10,782 nt of DNA, from the NCBI GenBank assembly GCA_945870465.1, contig CAMBSS010000138.1, positions 1 to 10,782 on the forward strand, in the 5' to 3' direction. Numbering within the stretch: the first letter of the stretch is position 1; each line of letters starts with the position of its first letter. Origin of the DNA: Bordetella parapertussis. GTDB lineage: Bacteria; Pseudomonadota; Gammaproteobacteria; Burkholderiales; SG8-41. A model generated the notes under the pieces. The model was not told the origin of the DNA. It saw only the letters and a list, made by a program, of their open reading frames with translations, and made no database searches. The position numbers were made by a program, and so were the translations under genes. Positions 1-6,346 of the stretch are shown here, piece after piece.

Positions 1-146
1 CGTTTGCCGAAGACATCAAAGACGCGCCGCCGCCGGAACAAACGAACGTCGTTGGCATCGTAATTTTCTTCGGCGTTTTCATCGCCCTGTGCGTCGGGTT
101 CTTCGGCTACATGTGCTGGCGGCACAAGAACAACAAGGAAGATTGA
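1..146 (+). CDS. 3' end of a small single-helix membrane protein (partial)
   Basis: The reading frame is open from base 3 to the TGA at 144-146 and gives 47 residues; the start lies before the window. A polar, proline-rich stretch (DAPPPEQTN) is followed by about 22 hydrophobic and aromatic residues (VVGIVIFF...FFGYMCW). The tail is very basic and polar (RHKNNKED). This is the pattern of a single transmembrane helix with the positive C-terminus probably in the cytoplasm. I do not recognise the family. It converges on the mandelate-racemase-like gene, with a REP-like repeat beginning 10 bases after its stop. The coding call rests on the well-formed helix, the basic tail and codon use, because only the end is visible. 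Confidence 0.6.
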   Translation, partial: FAEDIKDAPPPEQTNVVGIVIFFGVFIALCVGFFGYMCWRHKNNKED

Positions 147-156
147 TTCACCAGGG

Positions 157-288
157 ACCGTCGCTCCCACGCTTAATGCAGTGGACCGTCATTCCCGCGC
201 AGGCGGGAATCCGGACCAATCCGGTTTGATGCTTGCTTGACTCCTGGGCTCCCGCCTACGCGGGAGCGACGTTAGCGCGGGAATGACG
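157..288. repeat. REP/BIME-like paired inverted repeat
   Basis: Two 20-base hairpins sit in opposite orientation: ATTCCCGCGCAGGCGGGAAT at 191-210 and GCTCCCGCCTACGCGGGAGC at 248-267. Both have a 6-8-6 layout. The first fits the ATTCCC-N8-GGGAAT pattern known as dRS3 in Neisseria. Outer arms also pair: CGTCATTCCCGCGC (187-200) with its exact complement at 275-288, and CGTCGCTCCC (159-168) with 262-271. The element ends one base before the stop codon of the minus-strand gene at 289, between two convergent genes. It could therefore act as a bidirectional 3'-end hairpin. Similar GTCATTCCCGCG... repeats are common in proteobacterial spacers. Confidence 0.85.
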
Positions 289-1380
289 TTACTTCATGCG
301 GTAGCGTTCGACCGCTTCCTTGTGCCACGTCAGTCCATTGCCCGCCCGCGCGGGTGCTATCGCGTTCCCATCGACGATACGCAGCGGTTCTTCGACGATA
401 GCATCCGCCCAGTCCACATATTCGAGCCAGTGCGCGGTCGGCGTTACCGCCAGCAAATGCGCGCTCACCTCCGGAAACAGATGCGATGACATCGGGATCG
501 AGCGCTCAGCCGCGAGTGCCGCAGCACTCCCCCATCCGGTCACGCCGCCGATGCGTTCGAGATCCGGCATCACGTAATCGCACGCCTGCAAGTCGAGCGC
601 TTCGGCCATCGCGCGCGGCTCGGAAAAGTTCTCGCCGATCTGGATCGACGTCTGCAGTTCACGCGCCAGCATGGCGCAGCCGCGATAGTCATCGTGGCGT
701 ATCGGCTCTTCGATCCAGGACACGCCCTCACTATCGAGAGCAAGGCCGCGCTTGAGTGCCTCATCGACCGACAACGCCTGGTTGAAATCGACCATGATCT
801 TGATGGCGCCGGGCACGCGTTTTTTCACCGCGTGCAGCGCAGCCACGTCTTCTTCCAGCGTCGCATAGCCGAGACGCAGCTTCACGGCGCGAAAACCGCC
901 GGCGAGCAACTTCTCCGCTTCGTCAGCCAATGCCGCGGGCGGCATCAGGCCGAGACCGCAACTGTTGTAGGCGGGGACCGGTCGCGGCGACCCGCCGAGA
1001 TACGTGGCCAACGGCATGTTCGCCGCAATGGCGAGCGCGTCCCAGCACGCGGTATCGAACGCCGCCATCGCCATGCGCACTATGCCCTGCACGCCGATCA
1101 GCCTGAAGCGTTTTGACAGCAGCGCCCACAATGCGTCCGGCGCGATGCGCTCGCCGCGCACCGCGCGCTCGACTTCGGCCAGCAGGCTGACGATTGCCGG
1201 CGCTGCCGCCGCCAGATAACAAAAAAGATAAGTGCGGCCGGTGACGCCCTCTTCGGTCTCGACGTCTACCAGCAGCAGAGGTGCCGCGCGGACTGCGGCG
1301 GCGCTGGTGCCCAGCACGTAGCGCATCGGCACTTCGACTGCGACGGCGCGGACCGCGCATACGGTCAATACGTCCTTCAT
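289..1380 (-). CDS. Mandelate racemase / muconate lactonizing enzyme family protein with KxR in place of KxK
   Basis: This 363-residue protein belongs to the mandelate racemase subgroup of the enolase superfamily (N-terminal capping domain to about residue 130, then a TIM barrel). These cytoplasmic enzymes abstract the proton next to a carboxylate with Mg2+. Metal ligands D198, E224 (WIEEP) and E250 (IGEN) are present, as are N200, D273 (MPD), H300 (SSHLF) and E320 (HWLE). All sit exactly three residues after the mandelate racemase counterparts D195, E221, E247, N197, D270, H297 and E317. K167 matches K164, but K166 is replaced by R169 (VKLRLGY). The ATG at 1378-1380 is chosen because family homology begins there. 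It overlaps the upstream gene's stop as ATGA, suggesting translational coupling. It may be a 2-hydroxy-acid racemase, epimerase or dehydratase; the substrate is unknown. Confidence 0.92.
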   Translation of the reverse strand: MKDVLTVCAVRAVAVEVPMRYVLGTSAAAVRAAPLLLVDVETEEGVTGRTYLFCYLAAAAPAIVSLLAEVERAVRGERIAPDALWALLSKRFRLIGVQGIVRMAMAAFDTACWDALAIAANMPLATYLGGSPRPVPAYNSCGLGLMPPAALADEAEKLLAGGFRAVKLRLGYATLEEDVAALHAVKKRVPGAIKIMVDFNQALSVDEALKRGLALDSEGVSWIEEPIRHDDYRGCAMLARELQTSIQIGENFSEPRAMAEALDLQACDYVMPDLERIGGVTGWGSAAALAAERSIPMSSHLFPEVSAHLLAVTPTAHWLEYVDWADAIVEEPLRIVDGNAIAPARAGNGLTWHKEAVERYRMK

Positions 1381-2309
1381 GCCGCGGGTGGATGGCCCTC
1401 TGCATACAAAGCCAGCATGTCCCACACCGCACGGTTCGCGGGTGTCGGCACGCCGACCGCAGCGCCCAGCGTGACCACGCCGCCGGCCAGCCATTCGACT
1501 TCGAGCGGATTGCCGCGCTCGAGATCGTGATGCATCGATGACGTCATGGTGGCCGGCACACTGTCGCCAAACTTCAGGCGGTCGTCGGCGAAATCCGCCG
1601 GCAGTGCCACGCCATGCGCGCGGCCCACCGCGACGACTTCTTTGAACAACTCATACAGGAACGCGCGTGCGCGCGGATTGCTGCGGATCGGGCCTATGGT
1701 GGATCGCATTGTCGTTGTGGTGCCGGAGAGGCCGACGAGAAAGGTGTATTTCTCCCATAGCGTGCGGCGGATGTCATCCGACAGCTCGGCCTTGATGCCG
1801 GCGTGCAGCAGCGCTGCGAGCAGCGCTTCCGCGCGCGCGGAGCGCTTGCCGTCGTACTCGCCAAAAACAATCCTCTGCATGGCGCCCACTTGCAGAATGA
1901 CGCCCGGCCGCGCGACGTGCGTCGCCACATAGGCCACTCCACCCATGATCTGCGCTGCCGGATAGTGCTTGCGCAGGATGTCGTCCTTGACGACGCCGTT
2001 CTGCAAAGACAGTAGCGCCGTGTGCGGGCCGACAATCGATTTCACTGCCAGCGCGGCTGCCTCGGTGTCCTTCAGCTTGACGGCGATGATGACCACATCG
2101 GCAACACCTATGGTCGCCGGATCGTCAGTGACGTTGACCTTGGCAACATGGATGTCGCCTTGCTCTTTGTTCTCTATCGTCAACCCGTGATCGCGCATCG
2201 CCGCCAGATGCGCGCCACGCGCCACGAAATGCACTTCGCAACCGGTGTTCGCGAGCCGCCCGCCGTAAAAGCCGCCGACCCCGCCGGAGCCCATGAGCGC
2301 TATCTTCAT
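1377..2309 (-). CDS. panE: 2-dehydropantoate 2-reductase (ApbA/PanE) family protein
   Basis: This 310-residue protein has the usual length for ketopantoate reductases, which reduce a 2-keto acid to a 2-hydroxy acid with NADPH in the cytoplasm. The N-terminal Rossmann motif is MGSGGVGGFYGG (residues 6-17). The conserved SLQNGV follows at 101-106 (N104). The catalytic lysine is in LWEKY (K187). The C-terminal substrate-binding signature S-S-M-x-x-D-x-x-x-G-x-P-L-E lies at 257-270, with E270 as the probable catalytic acid. The start is the first ATG that gives a clean Rossmann strand (MKIALMG); a TTG 27 bases upstream is possible but lies at a repeat edge. The stop overlaps the start of the mandelate-racemase-like gene. 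True PanE and catabolic paralogues are hard to tell apart. A position beside 2-hydroxy-acid enzymes, not pantothenate genes, favours a catabolic role, so the symbol names the family only. Confidence 0.88.
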   Translation of the reverse strand: MKIALMGSGGVGGFYGGRLANTGCEVHFVARGAHLAAMRDHGLTIENKEQGDIHVAKVNVTDDPATIGVADVVIIAVKLKDTEAAALAVKSIVGPHTALLSLQNGVVKDDILRKHYPAAQIMGGVAYVATHVARPGVILQVGAMQRIVFGEYDGKRSARAEALLAALLHAGIKAELSDDIRRTLWEKYTFLVGLSGTTTTMRSTIGPIRSNPRARAFLYELFKEVVAVGRAHGVALPADFADDRLKFGDSVPATMTSSMHHDLERGNPLEVEWLAGGVVTLGAAVGVPTPANRAVWDMLALYAEGHPPAA

Positions 2310-2337
2310 GCTTGCCGCCGGCGCGCATGAATGCAAA

Positions 2338-2431
2338 GGATGAAGGATGAAGGCGGAAGGATGAAGGAAAATCGATTTCCATACCTGACCATGGCAAGAG
2401 ACATGTTTTTATTCATCCTTCATCCTTGATT
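2338..2431. repeat. Inverted array of GGATGAA heptamers
   Basis: The left arm has four consecutive heptamers: GGATGAA (2338), GGATGAA (2345), GGCGGAA (2352) and GGATGAA (2359). After a 46-base gap the right arm holds the complement: TTCATCC (2412), TTCATCC (2419) and a decayed third unit (2426). Sixteen bases pair perfectly between the arms (2336-2351 with 2412-2427). The array fills most of the spacer between the LutA-like gene and the ketopantoate-reductase gene. The LutA-like stop codon (2420-2422) lies inside the array. No T-tract follows the hairpin in the direction of transcription, so it is not a classical intrinsic terminator. Confidence 0.85.
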
Positions 2432-3151
2432 CGTCCCCGCCAGCACTTCCGCGACGTGCAGCACGCGCGTTTTGGTGTCGCCCCTGCGCCGCAGGCGGCC
2501 TTCGATGTTGAGCATACAGCCGAGGTCGCCGAGCACGATGGCGTCCGCGCCCGTCGCCAGCGCGTTTTCGCATTTGTTGTCGGCGATGCGCGTCGAGACA
2601 TCGCCGAACTTGACCGCGAACGCCCCGCCGAAGCCGCAGCAGGTTTCCGCTTCGTTCATTTCCGCGAGCTTGAGCCCGGCGACTTTTGCCAGCAGCGCGC
2701 GCGGCTGCGCTTTCACACCCAATTCGCGCAGGCCCGAGCAGGAGTCGTGATAGGTGATGGTGCCGTCGAATTTTGCGGCTATGCGGTCGAGCTTCACCAC
2801 GTTCAACAGGAAATCGGTCAGTTCGTACGTTTTTGCGCACAGGCGCTCGGCGCGCGCGAGTTCTTCCGGCTGGTCGGCAAACAAATCCGGATAGTGCGCG
2901 CGTATCATGCCGGCGCAAGAGCCGGATGGCGCCACGACGTAATCGCAGGCCTCGAATTCGGCAAGCACTTTGCGCGCGAGTGCCAGCGCAGACTTGCGAT
3001 CGCCCGAGTTATAGCCCGGCTGGCCGCAGCAGGTCTGCGTCGCCGGCACCACCACTTCGCAACCGGCGCCCTCCAGCAGCTTCAACGCCGCCATGCCGAT
3101 GCTGGGACGCATCAGATCGACAAGGCAGGTGACGAACAGGCCGACGCGCAT
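2420..3151 (-). CDS. lutA: LutA/YkgE-type (Fe-S)-binding protein with two CCG domains
   Basis: This 243-residue protein consists of two cysteine-rich (CCG) domains, as in LutA/YkgE, GlcF C-termini and heterodisulfide reductase subunit B. Domain 1 has C9, CCG at 41-43 (TCCGQPG) and C79 (GSCAG). Domain 2 has C138 (DSCSGLRELG), CCG at 171-173 (TCCGFGG) and C212 (DLGCMLNIEG). In known systems LutA acts with LutB and LutC in L-lactate oxidation, passing electrons through iron-sulfur clusters on the cytoplasmic side. Length and both motifs fit a full-length member. The ATG at 3149-3151 is the first start giving the family N-terminus (MRVGLFVTC). No Shine-Dalgarno sequence is seen, and the heptamer array ends 7 bases upstream. 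LutB and LutC are not in this window, so the partner and substrate are open. Confidence 0.88.
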   Translation of the reverse strand: MRVGLFVTCLVDLMRPSIGMAALKLLEGAGCEVVVPATQTCCGQPGYNSGDRKSALALARKVLAEFEACDYVVAPSGSCAGMIRAHYPDLFADQPEELARAERLCAKTYELTDFLLNVVKLDRIAAKFDGTITYHDSCSGLRELGVKAQPRALLAKVAGLKLAEMNEAETCCGFGGAFAVKFGDVSTRIADNKCENALATGADAIVLGDLGCMLNIEGRLRRRGDTKTRVLHVAEVLAGTNQG

Positions 3152-3158
3152 CAAAGTC

Positions 3159-3262
3159 AGGAGAGGCGAGAGGCGATAGACGAGAGGCGGGAGGAAAAGC
3201 AAACCCCGGCTGTCCGCGTGCCTGCTCCTCTCACCTCTCGACTCTCACCTCTCGTCTCTCGC
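3159..3262. repeat. Inverted array of NYGAGAG heptamers
   Basis: The left arm has five heptamers in perfect register: AGGAGAG (3159), GCGAGAG (3166), GCGATAG (3173), ACGAGAG (3180) and GCGGGAG (3187). After a 34-base gap the right arm has five complementary heptamers of the form CTCTC-R-N, at 3228, 3235, 3242, 3249 and 3256. The array fills the spacer between the lipoprotein gene and the LutA-like gene. It ends one base from the lipoprotein stop codon (3264-3266) and 7 bases before the LutA-like start. Its unit is unrelated in sequence to those in the adjacent spacers, but the layout is the same. No T-tract is visible. Confidence 0.88.
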
Positions 3263-3263
3263 T

Positions 3264-4274
3264 TCACTTATACATCCCCTGTTTCTCCAGCCAGCCCTGG
3301 ATCAGCTCGGCGATCTGCGCGTTGTTCTTATCCATCATCATCATGTGCGAGTTGCCCTTGATGCCGACCTGCGGGAGATTGACCACGTCGTAGCGGCCGC
3401 CGGCGGCGCGCACTGCTTCAAGCTGCTTCAGCTGGTTGGCGCGTATCGTCGGCCAGCGCGAATCCTGCTCGATGTAGTCGCCGTAGACGGCGAGGATAGG
3501 CGTGTTCTTCAAACGGTCGACGAGTTTGGCGTCGCCAAGACCCGCCGGCTCCACCAGCACCAGCGCCCTGACCTTGTCGGGGCGCGCCTGCGCGACCTTC
3601 TGGCCGAACTGTCCGGCCTGCGAATGCACGAGCACCACGCACGGGCAGACCTTGTCGACGAGTTCCGTATAGGCCGCGATAATCGCATCGTCGGTGGTCG
3701 TCCAGCGCGGCACGCCCTGCTTGGTGAAATTATCGTAGCCTTCGGCCGGAAACTGGCTGCCCGGCATCAGCTTCATTTTCGCCGGTTCCTTGTTGTAGGA
3801 GCCAGCGCCAGCGCCGATGCGGAAACGCTCGAAAGGATTTTCCTTGGTCAGGAACACCGGGTCGCCCTTGAACGTATTGGTCCAGCCGGCGCGCCCGCGC
3901 TCCACCGCGTCAGAGTTGTAGACCGCCCAGCCTTTCTTGACGAAATAGTTGAGCCAGCCCTCGCGCCCGTCGGGCGTCGTCTCGTAGGTCACGCCGGTGA
4001 GGCCGCCGCCATGCCACATCAGAAGCGGCAGCGCGCCGCGCTCGTTCTGCGGAATGAAATACTGCACGTACATCTGCTCGACCTGATAAACGCCGTTGGG
4101 ATCGACTTTTGCCGGCACGCCGCCCGCCGTAAACGTCACTTCCTTGACCGGCTGGCCCGAGATGGTGATTTCGCGCCCGCCGACATGAAACGAGCCCATG
4201 TCCTTCAACGCGATCGGCGCCTGCGCGCAACCCGCCAACGCCGCCACTGCGGCTATCGATAATATTTTTTTCAT
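3264..4274 (-). CDS. Esterase-713-like alpha/beta hydrolase, predicted lipoprotein
   Basis: This 336-residue protein has a lipoprotein signal: MKK, a hydrophobic stretch, and the lipobox LAGC with C16 as the lipidated residue. Alanine follows the cysteine, which fits outer-membrane sorting. The rest is an alpha/beta-hydrolase fold close to the bacterial esterase 713 type. The oxyanion region is WHGGGLTG (87-94), followed by TYETTPDGREGW. The nucleophile elbow is HSQAG (S218). The likely acid is E242 (LVEPAG) and the histidine is H310 in GNSHMMMMDKNN. From memory, esterase 713 has two adjacent cysteines where this protein has glycines. The ATG has an upstream AGAGGCG at 4278-4284. It probably hydrolyses a carboxylic ester at the cell envelope; the substrate is unknown. 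It lies downstream of Bug protein 1 on the same strand, separated by an octamer array. Confidence 0.87.
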   Translation of the reverse strand: MKKILSIAAVAALAGCAQAPIALKDMGSFHVGGREITISGQPVKEVTFTAGGVPAKVDPNGVYQVEQMYVQYFIPQNERGALPLLMWHGGGLTGVTYETTPDGREGWLNYFVKKGWAVYNSDAVERGRAGWTNTFKGDPVFLTKENPFERFRIGAGAGSYNKEPAKMKLMPGSQFPAEGYDNFTKQGVPRWTTTDDAIIAAYTELVDKVCPCVVLVHSQAGQFGQKVAQARPDKVRALVLVEPAGLGDAKLVDRLKNTPILAVYGDYIEQDSRWPTIRANQLKQLEAVRAAGGRYDVVNLPQVGIKGNSHMMMMDKNNAQIAELIQGWLEKQGMYK

Positions 4275-4292
4275 GTACGCCTCTCTAAACTT

Positions 4293-4369
4293 CAGCGATT
4301 AAGTGATTGTGTGATTTGGTGATTGGCTCAATCGCTTAATCACCCAATCATCTCTTCAATCAATCAATC
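4293..4369. repeat. Inverted array of NNGTGATT octamers
   Basis: The left arm has four octamers: CAGCGATT (4293), AAGTGATT (4301), GTGTGATT (4309) and TGGTGATT (4317). Five bases (GGCTC) separate it from three complementary octamers: AATCGCTT (4330), AATCACCC (4338) and AATCATCT (4346). Three AATC tetramers (4358-4369) follow and contain the TGA stop of Bug protein 1 (4364-4366). The two arms can fold into a nearly continuous stem of over 20 pairs with a tight GCT loop. The sequence after the stem in the direction of transcription (minus strand, below 4293) has no T-tract, so an attenuating, processing or stabilising hairpin is likelier than a simple terminator. Confidence 0.87.
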
Positions 4370-5332
4370 GGACTTCGCCCCCGTGTCCTTCACCACCTTG
4401 CCCCATTTCGCCGCTTCTTTCCTGATGTGCTCGGCGTATTGTTCGGGCGTGCTGCCGACCGGTTCGATGCCGTCGTTCAGCAGCCGCGTCTTGAGGTCGG
4501 GCGCCTGCAGTACTTTTGCGATCTCCTGCTGCAGCTTGTTGACGATGTCCCGGGGCGTGCCGGCGGGCACGCACACACCCGACCACGACACGGCGTCAAA
4601 GCCGGGCACGCCGGACTCGGCGATCGTCGGCACGTCGGGCAGCGTCGGAAAACGCTTGCTGCTGCTGATGCCCAGCATCTTCAGCTTGCCGGCCTTGACA
4701 TGCGGCAGCGAGCTGACCGGCTGGTCGAACATCATCACCACCTGACCGCCGAGGAGATCGCCCATCGCCTGGCCGGTGCCCTTGTACGGCACGTGGGTCA
4801 CGTCAATGCCCGCGGCGGTATTGAAGTAGGCGGCCGAAAGATGCGACCCGGTGCCGACACCGGACGAGGCGTAATTGAGCTGGCCCGGACGCGGCTTCGC
4901 GAACGCGATGAACTCTTTCACGTTCTTCACCGGCAGCGACGGATGCACGACGATGATGTAGGGCAGCGAGCCGGTCTGCGTGACCGGGACGAGGTCTTTC
5001 TCGACGTTGTACGGCAGCTTGGAGAACATGAACGGCTGGATCGCGAACGTGCCGGTGGTGCAGGCGAAGATGGTGTAGCCGTCGGGCGGCGACCTGACGA
5101 GCGCTTCCGTGGCGACGATGCCGCCGGCGCCCGTGCGGTTGTCGACCACCACCTGCTGGCCGATGTTCTTGCCCAGATCCTGCCCGATCAGCCGCGCGAC
5201 GATGTCGGTCGAGCCGCCGGGCGCGAAGCCGACCAGGAAGCGGATTGATTTGTTCGGATAGTTTTGCGCCGAAGCAACGGCACAGAGCGCAGCCAGCGCC
5301 AGCGTTACCAGCAACGTCAGGGTGATGCGCAT
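4364..5332 (-). CDS. Bug/TctC-family periplasmic solute-binding protein 1
   Basis: This 322-residue protein is a typical Bug (Bordetella uptake gene) receptor, the binding component of tripartite tricarboxylate-type transporters. A Sec signal peptide ends at about AVASA-Q (cleavage after residue 22). The ligand-loop motif FAPGGSTDIVAR (36-47, with D43), DNRTGAGG (64-71), SPPDGYT, NYASSGVGT (153-161) and HVPYKG (180-185) are all present. Known members bind small carboxylates or amides in the periplasm. The ATG has GGGAGG upstream (5337-5342) with a 4-base spacer. It follows Bug protein 2 after 48 bases and precedes the lipoprotein gene. The stop codon lies inside the AATC repeat. No TctA or TctB permease gene is present here. 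The ligand cannot be deduced. Confidence 0.93.
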   Translation of the reverse strand: MRITLTLLVTLALAALCAVASAQNYPNKSIRFLVGFAPGGSTDIVARLIGQDLGKNIGQQVVVDNRTGAGGIVATEALVRSPPDGYTIFACTTGTFAIQPFMFSKLPYNVEKDLVPVTQTGSLPYIIVVHPSLPVKNVKEFIAFAKPRPGQLNYASSGVGTGSHLSAAYFNTAAGIDVTHVPYKGTGQAMGDLLGGQVVMMFDQPVSSLPHVKAGKLKMLGISSSKRFPTLPDVPTIAESGVPGFDAVSWSGVCVPAGTPRDIVNKLQQEIAKVLQAPDLKTRLLNDGIEPVGSTPEQYAEHIRKEAAKWGKVVKDTGAKSD

Positions 5333-5336
5333 GATG

Positions 5337-5342
5337 CCTCCC
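5337..5342 (-). promoter_or_regulatory. Ribosome binding site of Bug protein 1
   Basis: GGGAGG on the minus strand lies 4 bases before the ATG at 5330-5332. It supports this start, since no other ATG lies between it and the signal peptide. Confidence 0.65.
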
Positions 5343-5360
5343 GTTAAAAATCCCAGGTGA

Positions 5361-5369
5361 ATTATGGCA
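5361..5369 (-). promoter_or_regulatory. Possible extended -10 promoter for Bug protein 1
   Basis: The minus strand reads TGCCATAAT, an extended -10 (TG-N-CATAAT, five of six consensus bases). It lies in the 48-base gap between Bug proteins 2 and 1 and would give a leader of roughly 20 bases. No convincing -35 box is seen at the right distance, which an extended -10 can tolerate. Chance occurrence is possible. Confidence 0.3.
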
Positions 5370-5380
5370 GATAACCGCGG

Positions 5381-6346
5381 TCACTCCGCGCGCACGCCGG
5401 ATTCCCTGATCAGAGGCCCCCAGCGCGTGTGCTCGGCCCTGAGTTGCACCGCAAACTCTTCGGGAGTGTTGGCTACCGCCTCGGCGCCATCGGCCGCGAG
5501 TTTCTCTTTGATTTCCGGCGTCAACAGCACTTTAGCGAACGCCGCGTAAAGCCTCGCCACGATTTCTTTCGACGTGCCGGCCGGCACGTGCGCGCTGTAA
5601 TAAGTGGCGATATCGTAGCCCTTCACGGTCTCGCCGATAGACGGCACGGCAGGCAATGCGGGCGAACGCGTTGCGGATGTCACGCCGAGCGCGCGCAAGC
5701 GGCCGGAACGGATATGCTGCACCGCCGCCGGCATGGTCGCGAACATCGTCGCAACATGTCCACCGAGGAGGTCGGTGACGGCCGGCGCCCCGCTGCGGTA
5801 CGGCACGTGCGTGATGCTGATGCCGGCAAGCTTTTGCAGCAGCACGCCCGACAGATGCTGCGAACTGCCGCTGCCTGAAGATGCGTACGTGATGTCACCC
5901 GGATGCGCCTTCGCAAACGCAATCAATTCCTTGATACTTTTTACCGGCACCGACGGATGCGCCGACAACACATTCGGAATGCGCGTAAGCACGGTGATGG
6001 CGACGAAATCCCGTAGCGGGTCGTACGGCAGCTTGGGAAACAGGAACGCATTGATGACATGCGAGGAAAATCCGCCCAGCGTGACGGTGTAACCATCGGG
6101 CGGCGCCTTGGCGCCCGCCTCGACGCCGATGATGGCGGACGCACCCGGCCGGTTGTCGATGACGATCTGCTGGCCGAGCTGCTCGCCCAGTTTCGGCGCC
6201 AGCACGCGCGCGACGATGTCGGCCGAGCCGCCCGCCGCAAACGGCACGATAAAGCGCACCGGTTTGGACGGATAGGTCTGCGCGCCCGCCATCGTTGCGA
6301 TAAGCGGATAAAACGCCGCAACGAAAATACAACCTGCGCGGATCAC
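5381..6346 (-). CDS. Bug/TctC-family periplasmic solute-binding protein 2
   Basis: This is a 321-residue Bug receptor. The signal peptide runs to about MAGA-Q (cleavage after residue 22). Family motifs are FAAGGSADIVAR (36-47, D43), DNRPGA (64-69), APPDGYT (81-87), TYASSGSG (153-160) and HVPYRSG (180-186). The start is a GTG at 6344-6346; the next in-frame ATG (residue 19) would remove the signal peptide and is rejected. GTG overlaps the TGA of sulfatase 1 as GTGA, so translation is probably coupled to the sulfatase. This is the strongest link in the window between a binding protein and a sulfatase, and suggests that it captures the sulfatase substrate or a related carboxylate. It resembles Bug protein 1 throughout and may be an old tandem duplicate. 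The ligand is unknown. Confidence 0.93.
   Translation of the reverse strand: MIRAGCIFVAAFYPLIATMAGAQTYPSKPVRFIVPFAAGGSADIVARVLAPKLGEQLGQQIVIDNRPGASAIIGVEAGAKAPPDGYTVTLGGFSSHVINAFLFPKLPYDPLRDFVAITVLTRIPNVLSAHPSVPVKSIKELIAFAKAHPGDITYASSGSGSSQHLSGVLLQKLAGISITHVPYRSGAPAVTDLLGGHVATMFATMPAAVQHIRSGRLRALGVTSATRSPALPAVPSIGETVKGYDIATYYSAHVPAGTSKEIVARLYAAFAKVLLTPEIKEKLAADGAEAVANTPEEFAVQLRAEHTRWGPLIRESGVRAE

Noticed and set aside
1381..1494. N-terminal extension of the mandelate-racemase-like protein upstream of 1380
   Set aside because: The added 38 residues are Arg/Gly-rich, lie inside the upstream gene and match no family sequence; the ATG at 1380 gives the normal N-terminus and an ATGA overlap.
2310..2336. 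TTG start adding nine residues to the ketopantoate-reductase-like protein
   Set aside because: The Rossmann strand begins at the ATG at 2309, and the TTG abuts the heptamer array.
2405..2427. Mini-frame ATG AAG GAT GAA TAA formed by the heptamers after the LutA-like stop
   Set aside because: Only four codons, a by-product of the repeat unit; no evidence of translation.
2426..3361. 311-codon open frame on the plus strand opposite the LutA-like gene
   Set aside because: It runs through a repeat array and has low-complexity Arg/Ala content; the LutA cysteine motifs on the other strand are decisive.
3345..4262. 305-codon open frame on the plus strand opposite the lipoprotein
   Set aside because: Antisense shadow of a gene with a lipobox and a full hydrolase triad.
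4293..4353. Rho-independent terminator after Bug protein 1
   Set aside because: The stem is long but A/T-rich with no T-tract on the transcribed side, so it is recorded as a repeat.
2338..4369. CRISPR array
   Set aside because: Units are 7-8 bases, contiguous without spacers and in inverted arms; no cas genes.
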